Below, piece after piece: positions 25,886 through 34,419 of a stretch of DNA of 64,000 bases. The first letter of the stretch is position 1. The number at the start of each line of letters is the position of its first letter. The stretch is from Planococcaceae bacterium Storch 2/2-2. Lineage in GTDB: Bacteria; Bacillota; Bacilli; Bacillales_A; Planococcaceae. The notes under the pieces are model-generated. The model did no database searches. It saw nothing but the letters and a program-made list of their open reading frames with translations, and was not told where the DNA came from. Position numbers and translations under genes: made by a program. The stretch is taken from NCBI GenBank assembly GCA_009740415.1, contig WOYE01000008.1, positions 1 through 64,000 of the forward strand, given 5' to 3'.

Positions 25886-27258
25886 CGAACATCCTCCTTC
25901 ACATAATGAATCATTCGCTCCAACGCCATGCCGCGCGACCCTTTCAACAAGACGAAAAGCGTCTCGTCATCTGCACGCTGACGTAATGGCGATGCAAGTG
26001 CCTCTAAATCGTCTTCTTCATAGTAGACAGGAAATGGCACGTCTCGCTCCTGTAAGAGATCATACGCGTGACGCATTAACGATCCGTATAAAGAAACTCC
26101 TGCAACGTCCATATCACAGACGTACCGCGCAACATCTTCATGATAAACGACTTTGTTCGTGCCGAGTTCAAGCATGTCTCCTAAGACGAGCCATTTGTTC
26201 GGACGAACCGTCGTCGTCTTCATGAATTGAAGTGCTGCTGTCATCGATGTCGGTGCCGCATTGTAAGCATCGTTCAAAAAGAGCAAACCGCTTTGTAAAA
26301 GAACAGGTTCCATTCGCATCGGCGTCAAATGTGACGATTTCAACGCCTCTCGGATTTGTTCATCCGACAATCCGAGATGACGAGCAATCCCGATTGCAGC
26401 GAGCGCATTTTGTACTTGGTGACGCCCATACACGGGCAACGTAAACGTCATATCACTACCGATGACACGGAATGCTGTGCCGCCATCGACTTCTTCAACA
26501 TCTGTCGCTACGAAGTCAAACTGAGCATCGTAACCGAACGTCTTCGCTAAGCAATCGGACTGCTGTACGAGCGATTGCAACAACGGTTCTGCTCCATCGT
26601 ACAAAAGGAGCCCGTCTTTTTGTAACCCGTCGATAATTTCAAATTTCGCCTGAGCGATTCCGTTGCGCGATCCGAGCTCTTCCATATGCGCCTCGCCAAT
26701 GTTCGTAATGACGGCAAGGTTCGGTCGAGCGATATCCGATAACAACGAAATTTCGCCGAATCCACTCATTCCCATTTCTAAAACAGCAACTTCGACGTCT
26801 TCTTCAAGCGCAAGAATCGTAAGTGGCATGCCGAGTTCGTTGTTGAAGTTCCCTTCTGTTTTTTGAACGTGCATGTACGGCGAAAGAACCGCGTCGATCA
26901 AATCTTTCGTCGACGTCTTTCCGTTCGATCCCGTCACACCGATGAACGTCGCATCGAGCTCTGTTCGGTACGCACGTGCTAACGTTTGGAGAGCCTCTTC
27001 TGAATCTTCTACAAACAATAAAGGAATGTCTCTCGGCGGGTTCGGTTCATCGGCTAACCAGAGCGATGCGACCGCTCCTTTTTCAATCGCTTGTCGGACG
27101 TACTGATGCCCGTTCGCTCGCTCTCCTCGGAACGGGATGAACAAATCACCTTCGCGTACGTCGCGCGAGTCGATCGTCGCACGGTGGACGATTTGTTCTC
27201 CAACATGCTGTCCTTCTACTTGCAACCATTGTTGCAACTGTCGTAACGTTCGTTTCAT
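25882..27258 (-). CDS. murF: UDP-MurNAc-tripeptide:D-Ala-D-Ala ligase
   Basis: A 458-residue Mur ligase that adds D-Ala-D-Ala to UDP-MurNAc-tripeptide in the cytoplasm. The ATP loop GVTGSNGKTSTKD is at about 110, with EMGMSGFGEI and NAYNAAPTSM (as LNDAYNAAPTS) downstream. ATG at 27258 has GGAG 8 nt upstream; a GTG three codons earlier overlaps the ddl stop. It lies 5 bp after ddl, so the substrate-making and substrate-using enzymes are co-expressed. Confidence 0.96.
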   Translation of the reverse strand: MKRTLRQLQQWLQVEGQHVGEQIVHRATIDSRDVREGDLFIPFRGERANGHQYVRQAIEKGAVASLWLADEPNPPRDIPLLFVEDSEEALQTLARAYRTELDATFIGVTGSNGKTSTKDLIDAVLSPYMHVQKTEGNFNNELGMPLTILALEEDVEVAVLEMGMSGFGEISLLSDIARPNLAVITNIGEAHMEELGSRNGIAQAKFEIIDGLQKDGLLLYDGAEPLLQSLVQQSDCLAKTFGYDAQFDFVATDVEEVDGGTAFRVIGSDMTFTLPVYGRHQVQNALAAIGIARHLGLSDEQIREALKSSHLTPMRMEPVLLQSGLLFLNDAYNAAPTSMTAALQFMKTTTVRPNKWLVLGDMLELGTNKVVYHEDVARYVCDMDVAGVSLYGSLMRHAYDLLQERDVPFPVYYEEDDLEALASPLRQRADDETLFVLLKGSRGMALERMIHYVKEDVR

Positions 27259-27263
27259 TTTTA

Positions 27264-28325
27264 TCACTCCACTGTGTATTGAAGTTGTTGTTTCGCTGCA
27301 TGGCGCTCTAAAGCAAGCTCAATTAATTGCTCGATCAACGTCTCATAAGCGACGCCTGTTTCTTGCCAAAGAAGAGGGAACATACTTTTCGGTGTGAACC
27401 CTGGCATCGTATTCACTTCGTTAATGAACACTTCATTCGTATCGGTTACGAAAAAGTCCGCACGTACGAGTCCTGAACAATCTAAAACGCGGTACGCGCC
27501 GAACGCCATCTCTTCCATTTTCGCCTTCACTTGATCTGTAACGTGGGCAGGAATGACGAGCTCTGTCGAATCGTCTTGATACTTCGCCTCGTAATCGTAA
27601 AAGTCAGCGATCGGACGAATTTCACCAGGTACGGAAAGTTTCGGCTCTTCGTTCCCGAGAACAGCAACTTCAATTTCACGCGCTTCTACACCGCGTTCAA
27701 TGACGATTTTTCGATCGTACTTTAAAGCGAGCTCAATCGATGCGATCAACTCGTCTCGATCATCCGCTTTACTAATGCCGACACTTGAACCTAAGTTCGC
27801 CGGTTTGACGAACATCGGATAAGGTAATGTTTGCTCCGCCGATTCAATGATCGCTCGTTGATCCGTTTCCCAGTCGTGGCGAACGAAGTGAACGTACGCA
27901 ACTTGTGGAAGTCCAGCTATTTCAAATAATTGTTTCATGACGACTTTATCCATTCCTGCCGATGAAGCGAGCACACCGTTTCCGACGTATGGAATGTTCA
28001 ACACTTCAAATAAGCCTTGGATCGTTCCATCTTCTCCATTCGTGCCGTGTAATACGGGGAATGCTAAGTCGAACGGCAACGTTTCCTCTGCGAAAAGTGA
28101 CTGAAGCGAATCCGCGCTCGCTTCGCCGAAAACAAGTTCTTCTCGCGTTCCAAATGGCTCGGTTCTTTTTGCTCCGACGACCCAACCGCCGTCGATCGTA
28201 ATGTACACGGGAACGACATCATATGTATTAAAATTGACTGCTTGCATGACCGCATAGGCTGTTGAAATCGAGACGTCATGTTCTGCAGATTTTCCACCGT
28301 AAATAAGACCAATTGTAGTTTTCAT
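27264..28325 (-). CDS. ddl: D-alanine--D-alanine ligase
   Basis: A 353-residue ATP-grasp ligase. Signatures are IYGGKSAEHDVSI at the N-terminus, HGTNGEDGTIQGL, FVKPANLGSSVGI and the metal site EVFINEVNTMPGFT. The GAGGG ribosome site precedes the ATG. It starts the ddl-murF-esterase operon and is divergent from rodA. It joins two D-Ala molecules made by Alr. Confidence 0.97.
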   Translation of the reverse strand: MKTTIGLIYGGKSAEHDVSISTAYAVMQAVNFNTYDVVPVYITIDGGWVVGAKRTEPFGTREELVFGEASADSLQSLFAEETLPFDLAFPVLHGTNGEDGTIQGLFEVLNIPYVGNGVLASSAGMDKVVMKQLFEIAGLPQVAYVHFVRHDWETDQRAIIESAEQTLPYPMFVKPANLGSSVGISKADDRDELIASIELALKYDRKIVIERGVEAREIEVAVLGNEEPKLSVPGEIRPIADFYDYEAKYQDDSTELVIPAHVTDQVKAKMEEMAFGAYRVLDCSGLVRADFFVTDTNEVFINEVNTMPGFTPKSMFPLLWQETGVAYETLIEQLIELALERHAAKQQLQYTVE

Positions 28326-28531
28326 TATTTTCCCTCGCTGTCTAATTTCATTTCATTGATTTAGTTTACCATGAATCGCGAACGGACGGAAAGTGATACA
28401 ATAAAGATGAAACTTAAAATCGTTCGTTCCGTCCAATAAAGTATGCGTATTTTTACAATTTCCGTTATACTTTGAAAAGATGATTAAAAATGAATAATTA
28501 GGAATCGATAAAATAGAAAAGGTGACGCATT

Positions 28532-29701
28532 GTGGAATTATTAAATAAACTTAAAAAACGGTTCGATTGGAAGCTCGCTCTCATTATTATCGTTCTCGGT
28601 ATCATTAGTGTCATTGCGATTTCAAGTGCCCAAACGTCCGGACAATATGCGACAAACTTCGCCATTCGGCAAATCATTTGGTTCGTCGTCGGATTCGTCA
28701 TTATTTTCATGGCGTTACTCCTCGATCCCGAACAATATCGAAAGATCGCTTGGTTCGCTCTCGGATTCGGAGTGTTTTTACTCGCACTCGTTAAATTCGG
28801 ACCGGAATCGATCGCACCGATTCGAAAAGGTGCTGCACGTTGGTTGCAAGTTCCTGTCATCGGGCTCATCCAACCGTCCGAGTTCGTCAAGTCGTTTTTC
28901 ATTTTAGCACTCGCTCGAGTCGTCAGTAAACACCATGAAACAGTCGGCTACAAAACACTACAATCCGACATCGTCTTGCTCGGTAAAATTTTAGCAACGC
29001 TCGCGATTCCTCTCTACTTCATCATTAGCCAAGACTTAGGGACGTCGCTCGTATTTTTATCTATTACCGCTGGTGTCATTTTAGTATCTGGTATTTCATG
29101 GCGCATTTTAGCACCGATTTTCGCTGGCGGTGGCGCACTCGTCTTAAGTTTGCTCTGGATGGCCGTTTACGCACAAGACTTTTTACAAGATAAGTTAAAT
29201 TTAGCGGCCTTCCGATTCAAACGAATTTATTCGTGGCTCGATCCGTACTCGTACCCGACGGATGAAGGGTTCAACTTAATCCGTGCGATCACAGCGATTG
29301 GTTCGGGAGAATTGACCGGGAAAGGATATAAAGGACGAGAAGTGTACATTCCAGAAAACCATACCGACTTCATCTTCAGTGTCATCGGTGAAGAGTATGG
29401 ATTTATCGGAGCTAGTTTCGTCATTATCGTCTTCTTCGTTTTAATTTATCATTTGACGAAGATCGCTTTAGAACTGACTGACCCGTTCAGCATTTATGTC
29501 ACGGTCGGCGTCATCTCGATGATCGCCTTCCACGTCGTAGAAAATATCGGTATGAACATTCAATTGCTCCCGATTACCGGAATTCCACTTCCTTTCGTCA
29601 GTTATGGAGGAAGTTCGATTTTCAGTATGTCGCTCGCATTAGGACTCGTCTTCAGTATCCGGTATTACTATCAAACGTACATGTTTTCAGATGATCGATA
29701 A
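28532..29701 (+). CDS. rodA: SEDS glycosyltransferase RodA (FtsW/RodA/SpoVE family)
   Basis: A 389-residue polytopic protein with about ten membrane helices. It keeps the SEDS motifs LIQPSEFVK, HTDFIFSVIGEEYGFIG and ITGIPLPFVSYGGSS. Family members polymerise lipid II with a partner class B PBP during elongation (RodA) or division (FtsW). The single-copy position next to ddl and the RodA-like N-terminus favour RodA, but FtsW is not excluded. The GTG start has AAAAGGTG 7 nt upstream. Confidence 0.85.
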   Translation: MELLNKLKKRFDWKLALIIIVLGIISVIAISSAQTSGQYATNFAIRQIIWFVVGFVIIFMALLLDPEQYRKIAWFALGFGVFLLALVKFGPESIAPIRKGAARWLQVPVIGLIQPSEFVKSFFILALARVVSKHHETVGYKTLQSDIVLLGKILATLAIPLYFIISQDLGTSLVFLSITAGVILVSGISWRILAPIFAGGGALVLSLLWMAVYAQDFLQDKLNLAAFRFKRIYSWLDPYSYPTDEGFNLIRAITAIGSGELTGKGYKGREVYIPENHTDFIFSVIGEEYGFIGASFVIIVFFVLIYHLTKIALELTDPFSIYVTVGVISMIAFHVVENIGMNIQLLPITGIPLPFVSYGGSSIFSMSLALGLVFSIRYYYQTYMFSDDR

Positions 29702-29708
29702 TAAAAGA

Positions 29709-29747
29709 AAAGTTCAGCCTCTCTTCGCGAGAGACTGAACTTTTTTA
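29709..29747. terminator. bidirectional terminator after rodA
   Basis: AAAGTTCAG, CCTCTC-TTCG-CGAGAG and CTGAACTTTTTT form a long stem with a UUCG tetraloop. It serves rodA and probably the convergent small gene at 29752. Confidence 0.9.
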
Positions 29748-29751
29748 TTGC

Positions 29752-29919
29752 TTATGAATGGGACGACTGAGCTTGACAAGGCAAAAGCGCTTGTTGTTCT
29801 TCACGCTCTGCAGGTGCCAATGCTTCGAGCATTTCCATCCGCGATTTTGTTAATGATGCCGAGACACCTAACTTCGCTAAACTTTTTATGATCGCTTGAA
29901 TATTCGGTTTTGCCACCAT
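29752..29919 (-). CDS. small orphan protein of 55 residues
   Basis: I do not recognise this protein. The ATG at 29919 follows GAGGTGG and encodes an amphipathic helical N-terminal half (IQAIIKSLAKLGVSA), a hydrophilic middle and a tail rich in Gln, Ser and one Cys. There is no signal peptide or membrane helix. An extended -10 promoter lies 65 bp upstream and a terminator just downstream, so it is a self-contained transcription unit. It is divergent from the copper operon, which may be coincidence. Confidence 0.6.
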   Translation of the reverse strand: MVAKPNIQAIIKSLAKLGVSASLTKSRMEMLEALAPAEREEQQALLPCQAQSSHS

Positions 29920-29983
29920 ATTCCACCTCGATCTTTCTATCGATTCATTCGACGAATCGTACGGTTTGTTTGTTCGTACATTC

Positions 29984-29992
29984 ATTATACCA
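29984..29992 (-). promoter_or_regulatory. extended -10 promoter of the 55-residue gene
   Basis: On the minus strand TGGTATAAT fits the extended TGN-TATAAT -10. No good -35 is present, as often with extended -10 promoters. Confidence 0.6.
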
Positions 29993-30082
29993 CTAGTTCC
30001 ATGCTCCAAACGTTTCATCTTTGTTACAATTTCTGTCCAATTGTAAATGTTTCATTTATTTTTTCAATCTTTTTCGAAACAG

Positions 30083-30112
30083 TTGACATACCCCTACTAG
30101 GTACTTTACGAT
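30083..30112 (+). promoter_or_regulatory. csoR promoter with CsoR-type operator in its spacer
   Basis: TTGACA (30083-30088), an 18-bp spacer and TACGAT (30107-30112). The spacer is filled by ATACCCCTACTAGGTACT (30088-30105), an imperfect palindrome of the ATACCC-N-GGTAT type bound by CsoR. Repressor bound there would block RNA polymerase. Confidence 0.75.
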
Positions 30113-30130
30113 GACGATGAGGTGATTGTT

Positions 30131-30433
30131 ATGTCGAACGAACAGACAACATGTCGGAAAAGTCATCACCCCGCTGAAGTGAAGAAAAATTTAACGAATC
30201 GACTCAACCGAATCGAAGGGCAAATTCGTGGAATTAAACGAATGGTCGATGAAGACGTCTATTGCGATGACATTATTACGCAATTGTCAGCGACGCAGTC
30301 GGCTCTCAATAGCGTCGCTACCATTTTGCTCGACGGCCATTTAAAAGGTTGTGTAAAAGGTCGACTCGAAGAAGGCGATGAAGAAATATTAGATGAACTC
30401 GTCGTCACGATTTCTAAATTAATGAGAAAGTAG
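30131..30433 (+). CDS. csoR: copper-sensing repressor CsoR
   Basis: A 100-residue all-helical DUF156 repressor. The Cu(I) ligands Cys-His-Cys are present at C45 (VYCDD), H70 and C74 (DGHLKGCV). The ATG at 30131 is 6 nt after GAGGTG; a GTG at 30122 overlaps that site. It heads the csoR-copZ-copA operon and should derepress it when copper binds. The extra N-terminal CRKSHH stretch is not part of the known site. Confidence 0.93.
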   Translation: MSNEQTTCRKSHHPAEVKKNLTNRLNRIEGQIRGIKRMVDEDVYCDDIITQLSATQSALNSVATILLDGHLKGCVKGRLEEGDEEILDELVVTISKLMRK

Positions 30434-30440
30434 GGATCCT

Positions 30441-30650
30441 ATGAGTTACGTACAATTCGATGTAGAAGGAATGTCATGCCACAACTGCGTCAATGCGATC
30501 GATACTGCATTGCTAAAAATCGAAGGCGTTCATTCCGTCCAAGTCGACTTAGAAAAAGGAACCGTTACGATCGATTATGACGGTTCAAAAACAGATGAAT
30601 CTGCACTGTCACTCGCCATTGAATTACAAGGGTTTGACGTGATCGAATAA
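30441..30650 (+). CDS. copZ: copper chaperone CopZ
   Basis: A 69-residue single HMA domain with the Cu(I) motif GMSCHNC (C13, C16). CopZ delivers Cu(I) to CopA and to CsoR. It follows csoR by 7 bp and has only a weak ribosome site (AGGGATCCT), suggesting translational coupling. Confidence 0.93.
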   Translation: MSYVQFDVEGMSCHNCVNAIDTALLKIEGVHSVQVDLEKGTVTIDYDGSKTDESALSLAIELQGFDVIE

Positions 30651-30678
30651 ACTGCGCCCGTTCGCAGTTTATTTTCTC
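30645..30678 (+). terminator. terminator-like hairpin between copZ and copA
   Basis: AATAAACTGCG-cccgtt-CGCAGTTTATTTTCT forms a 10-11 bp stem followed by a short T-rich run. It overlaps the copZ stop codon. It may partly terminate transcription, giving more CopZ than CopA, or stabilise the copZ message. Confidence 0.65.
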
Positions 30679-30686
30679 TCGAAAAT

Positions 30687-30703
30687 ATACCCCTAGGAGG
30701 TAC
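30687..30703 (+). promoter_or_regulatory. second CsoR-like site overlapping the copA ribosome site
   Basis: ATACCCCTAGGAGGTAC closely matches the csoR operator, yet its AGGAGG is also the copA Shine-Dalgarno. No good promoter is visible between the hairpin and this site. Confidence 0.45.
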
Positions 30704-30707
30704 ATCT

Positions 30708-33092
30708 ATGAAACAAACATTTGCCGTTCAAGGAATGACATGCGCCGCCTGTGCACTCACGATTGAACAGGCACTTCAATCACTCGATGGCGTAAACGAG
30801 GCGATCGTCCACCCGACTCATGAAACGGTGACGATCGATTACGACCCTACACTCGTTTCGTTTCAAATGATTCGTGAAGCGGTCGAACGAGCAGGGTACA
30901 GCCTCGTCGTTGAAGAAACTCAATTCAACATCGAAGGGATGACGTGTGCTGCTTGCTCCGGTCGGATTGAAAAAGTACTCAACCGCATGCCGACGATCGA
31001 TCAAGCGACGATTAACTTAGCGCTTGAAACAGGGACGATCACGTACAACCCGAACGAGCTATCAGAAGATGATATTGCAAAACGAATTGACCAGATCGGG
31101 TTTCATGCCGAAGTGAAAGAACATGCTCCAAAAAAAGATCACCGACTCGGAGCGATCGAGCACCGGACGAAACTGTTTTGGTGGGCTGCGCTATTTACCG
31201 TTCCTCTTTTTTGGACGATGGTTACTCACTTCGAGTGGACGGCTCATTGGTACATTCCTGACGTTTTACTGAATCCGTACGTCCAATGGGCGCTCGCAAC
31301 TCCTGTTCAATTCGGAATCGGATGGATTTTTTACAGAGGAGCGTATTATTCATTAAAAAACAGAAGCGCGAATATGGACGTACTCGTCGCACTCGGAACG
31401 AGCGCTGCTTACTTTTATTCCGTCTATCTCGTCTTCACTTCCCCCGAAGAAGGGCTTTATTTTGAAACGAGCGCTATGCTCATTACACTCATTTTGCTCG
31501 GAAAAGTATTAGAAGCGAAAGCGAAAGGACGTTCTTCTGAAGCGATTGAACAATTGATGCAGCTTCAGCCGAAACGAGCTCGCGTTCGAAAAGGGGACGA
31601 GTGGGTCGACGTAGCGATCGAAGAAGTCGTCCCTGGCGATCAATTGCTCATTCGCCCCGGCGAACCGTTCCCTGTCGACGGCACCGTCCTACAAGGTAGC
31701 TCTACCGTGGATGAATCGATGTTAACTGGTGAAAGTATGCCTGTCTCTAAACAAATCGATGATTCCGTATTCGCTGCTACGCACAATACGAACGGTTCGC
31801 TGACGATTGAAGCGACTCGTGTGAGCGGTGAGACGGTACTCGCTTCGATCATTCGCACGGTAGAAGAAGCACAACAATCGAAAGCACCGATCCAACGACT
31901 CGCCGATCGAATCTCTTCCATTTTCGTTCCGATCGTCGTCGGTCTTGCCGTACTGACCTTTCTCGTTTGGTTTTTCATCATCGATCCGTACGAGTTCAGC
32001 CGCGCGTTACGAAGTACGATTGCCGTACTCGTCATCGCTTGCCCGTGCGCGCTCGGCTTAGCGACTCCAACTTCGATTATGGCCGGTTCGGGAAGAGCAG
32101 CAGAATACGGCATTTTATTTAAAACAGCGGAAGCGCTCGAAACGACTCAATCGGTCGAAACGATCGTTTTTGACAAAACGGGGACGATTACGAAAGGAAC
32201 ACCCGAACTCGTTCAATGGCTAACCGCACCGTCGATCGACCGCGCCGAACTGCTCTCGCTCGTTGCCTCAGCAGAAGTCGCTTCCGAGCATCCGATTGGA
32301 CAAGCGGTCGTCCGTTATGCGAAAGAACACGAAATCCTATGGCAAGAAGCGACGTCTGTCGAAGCGTTAATCGGTCGAGGACTTGAAGCGACGATCGGTG
32401 ACAACCGCCTCCTTATCGGCAACAAAAAATTGCTCGATGAGCAACGCATTGCAATCGATGAAACGATCGTTCCGACCCATGCAGCGACGAAAGGTGAAAC
32501 CGTACTTTATGTGAGCCAAAACGGAACCCACGTCGGAACGTTCACCGTCTCCGATCAGCCGAAAGAAGAGGCGAAAGAAGTCGTGGACGCATTGAAACGT
32601 CGCGGCCTTCGCATCGTCTTATTAACCGGGGATCACGAAACGACCGCTCAAGCGATTGCTCAAACGGTCGGAATCGACCACGTCATCGCTGGCGTCTTAC
32701 CGGAAGAAAAAGCGTGGCACATTACGCAACTGGAAAAAGAACATCGAGTTGCGATGGTCGGCGACGGATTAAACGATGCCCCCGCTCTCGCTACTGCGAC
32801 GATCGGTATCGCGATGAGCGACGGGACATCCGTTGCGATGGAAGCGGCAGACATTACCGTGATGAACGGCGACTTACATCTCATCGAACGAGCGATTGAG
32901 ATGAGCGACCGGACCGTTCGAAACATTCATCAAAACTTATTTTGGGCGCTCGGGTACAATTCACTCGGCATCCCAATTGCCGCAGCTGGCTTACTCGCCC
33001 CATGGGTAGCAGGAGCTGCGATGGCATTCAGTTCCATTTCTGTCGTTCTTAACGCATTGCGTCTCCAACGAACGACGTTAACGAAAAAGTGA
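30708..33092 (+). CDS. copA: Cu(I)-exporting P-type ATPase CopA
   Basis: A 794-residue P1B-type ATPase. Two N-terminal HMA domains carry GMTCAAC (C12/C15 and C80/C83). Then come eight membrane helices, the TGES phosphatase motif (340-343), the ion-binding CPC (445-447), DKTGT (D489) and GDGLNDAPAL. It expels Cu(I) across the membrane. AGGAGG lies 7 nt before the ATG. It is the last gene of the csoR-copZ-copA operon. Confidence 0.97.
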   Translation: MKQTFAVQGMTCAACALTIEQALQSLDGVNEAIVHPTHETVTIDYDPTLVSFQMIREAVERAGYSLVVEETQFNIEGMTCAACSGRIEKVLNRMPTIDQATINLALETGTITYNPNELSEDDIAKRIDQIGFHAEVKEHAPKKDHRLGAIEHRTKLFWWAALFTVPLFWTMVTHFEWTAHWYIPDVLLNPYVQWALATPVQFGIGWIFYRGAYYSLKNRSANMDVLVALGTSAAYFYSVYLVFTSPEEGLYFETSAMLITLILLGKVLEAKAKGRSSEAIEQLMQLQPKRARVRKGDEWVDVAIEEVVPGDQLLIRPGEPFPVDGTVLQGSSTVDESMLTGESMPVSKQIDDSVFAATHNTNGSLTIEATRVSGETVLASIIRTVEEAQQSKAPIQRLADRISSIFVPIVVGLAVLTFLVWFFIIDPYEFSRALRSTIAVLVIACPCALGLATPTSIMAGSGRAAEYGILFKTAEALETTQSVETIVFDKTGTITKGTPELVQWLTAPSIDRAELLSLVASAEVASEHPIGQAVVRYAKEHEILWQEATSVEALIGRGLEATIGDNRLLIGNKKLLDEQRIAIDETIVPTHAATKGETVLYVSQNGTHVGTFTVSDQPKEEAKEVVDALKRRGLRIVLLTGDHETTAQAIAQTVGIDHVIAGVLPEEKAWHITQLEKEHRVAMVGDGLNDAPALATATIGIAMSDGTSVAMEAADITVMNGDLHLIERAIEMSDRTVRNIHQNLFWALGYNSLGIPIAAAGLLAPWVAGAAMAFSSISVVLNALRLQRTTLTKK

Positions 33093-33114
33093 GCGAACCT
33101 TCGCTCGCTTTTTT
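33090..33114 (+). terminator. copA operon terminator
   Basis: AGCGAA-cc-TTCGCT followed by CGCTTTTTT, overlapping the copA stop codon. Confidence 0.8.
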
Positions 33115-33188
33115 CATGTTTCTTTCGACTGAAACGGTAAAATGAGGGTATAGTAAAGGTATTATTGTAGAAAGTGAGGACGTTTAAA

Positions 33189-34355
33189 ATGAAAAAAGCA
33201 ATTTTACTATTGATGTCGGTCCAATTTTTCGTCTATCTCGGATTCGGCATTATTATTCCCGTACTACCTGAAGTCGTCGTCAACGAACAATTTGCGACGA
33301 TTCACGTCGGCGGCTTGCTCACCGTCTATTCATTAGCTTCTTTCTTCACCGCTCCATTTTGGGGAAAGCTGTCGGACCAAACCGGCCGAAAAAAGTTAAT
33401 TTTAACAGGATTACTCGGTTTTAGTGCGAGCTTCTTTTTATTCGCACTATTCATGCATAGCTTGCCGCTTTTATACATTTCTCGCATCATCGGCGGTATT
33501 TTCTCAGGTGCACTCTACACAGCCGTTACTGGATTCGTCGCAGATATGACGGATGAAGAGAACCGAAACAAATATATGGGACTACTCGGTATGTCGATCG
33601 GGCTCGGTTTCATTTTCGGACCAGCGATCGGTGGCGTATTGAGTAAATACGGGTTCCAAGTACCGTTTCTCGCTTCAGGAACGTTAACACTCCTTCTCTT
33701 CGTATACGCATCGTTCGTACTCGTTGAACCTGAACGAAAAGGGGAAGCGAAAAAACGTGACATCGTACCAGAAGGCGCAAGTCAACTTTGGAAATATCGC
33801 ATCCGTTACTTATTTTTACTTTCGTTTGCCATTACATTTTTACTCGCTGGAATCGAAGCGACGTTCCAATTGTTCCAAATGGACCATATCGGCATTACAC
33901 CGCTTCAAGTCGGTTACTTATTTATGGCGAGCGGATTCGTTGATGCTTTCATTCAAGGGGGCGTCGTCCGTCGTGTGAAAAACGGAACGGAGACGACGTG
34001 GCTCATCGCAGCACAGTTCATTACAGCGCTCGGTTTATTACTCATTCCGTTCATGAATAGTCTCGTCGGAGCAGGTGTCGCGTTGAGCGTCTTCACTGCT
34101 GGAAACGCGCTCGGACGTACTGTACTCGTCTCATTGACATCGAAAGAGTCGGGCGGCCGTTACGGAACAGCAGCAGGTATGGCGTATTCGATGGACAATA
34201 TGGGTCGCATCATCGGACCGTTATTGTTTACATTCCTCTTTACGCAATGGGCAGGGAGCATTTACTACCTCTCCTTCGTACTCGCTCTCTTATCGATTGG
34301 ACTGATCGTTCTGTTCCGTCAATCTTCTCAAGCGATGAAAAAAGCGCAGTCGTAA
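33189..34355 (+). CDS. MFS multidrug/tetracycline-type exporter
   Basis: A 388-residue major facilitator with twelve predicted helices. It belongs to the drug:proton antiporter group with 12 segments: the loop 2-3 motif GKLSDQTGRKKLI, and motif C-like GLGFIFGPAIGGVLSKYG in helix 5. This suggests drug efflux, resembling NorA or TetA-like proteins. The substrate cannot be told from sequence. ATG at 33189 is preferred to GTG at 33174 for SD spacing. It stands alone between two terminator-bounded units. Confidence 0.82.
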   Translation: MKKAILLLMSVQFFVYLGFGIIIPVLPEVVVNEQFATIHVGGLLTVYSLASFFTAPFWGKLSDQTGRKKLILTGLLGFSASFFLFALFMHSLPLLYISRIIGGIFSGALYTAVTGFVADMTDEENRNKYMGLLGMSIGLGFIFGPAIGGVLSKYGFQVPFLASGTLTLLLFVYASFVLVEPERKGEAKKRDIVPEGASQLWKYRIRYLFLLSFAITFLLAGIEATFQLFQMDHIGITPLQVGYLFMASGFVDAFIQGGVVRRVKNGTETTWLIAAQFITALGLLLIPFMNSLVGAGVALSVFTAGNALGRTVLVSLTSKESGGRYGTAAGMAYSMDNMGRIIGPLLFTFLFTQWAGSIYYLSFVLALLSIGLIVLFRQSSQAMKKAQS

Positions 34356-34419
34356 GTTACTTTTCATGGGAGGTTCGATATACTGGAAGTTAGCGATTTT
34401 TTAGAAAGGATTGATCCGT

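Noticed and set aside
29941-29959. Inverted repeat CGATTC-N7-GAATCG upstream of the 55-residue gene as an operator.
   Set aside because: Short arms in a GATTCG-rich genome; such repeats are expected by chance, and nothing links it to a regulator.
33140-33155. GGGTAT upstream of the MFS exporter as a sigma-B -10.
   Set aside because: No GTTT-type -35 at 12-15 bp; the nearest lies about 22 bp away.
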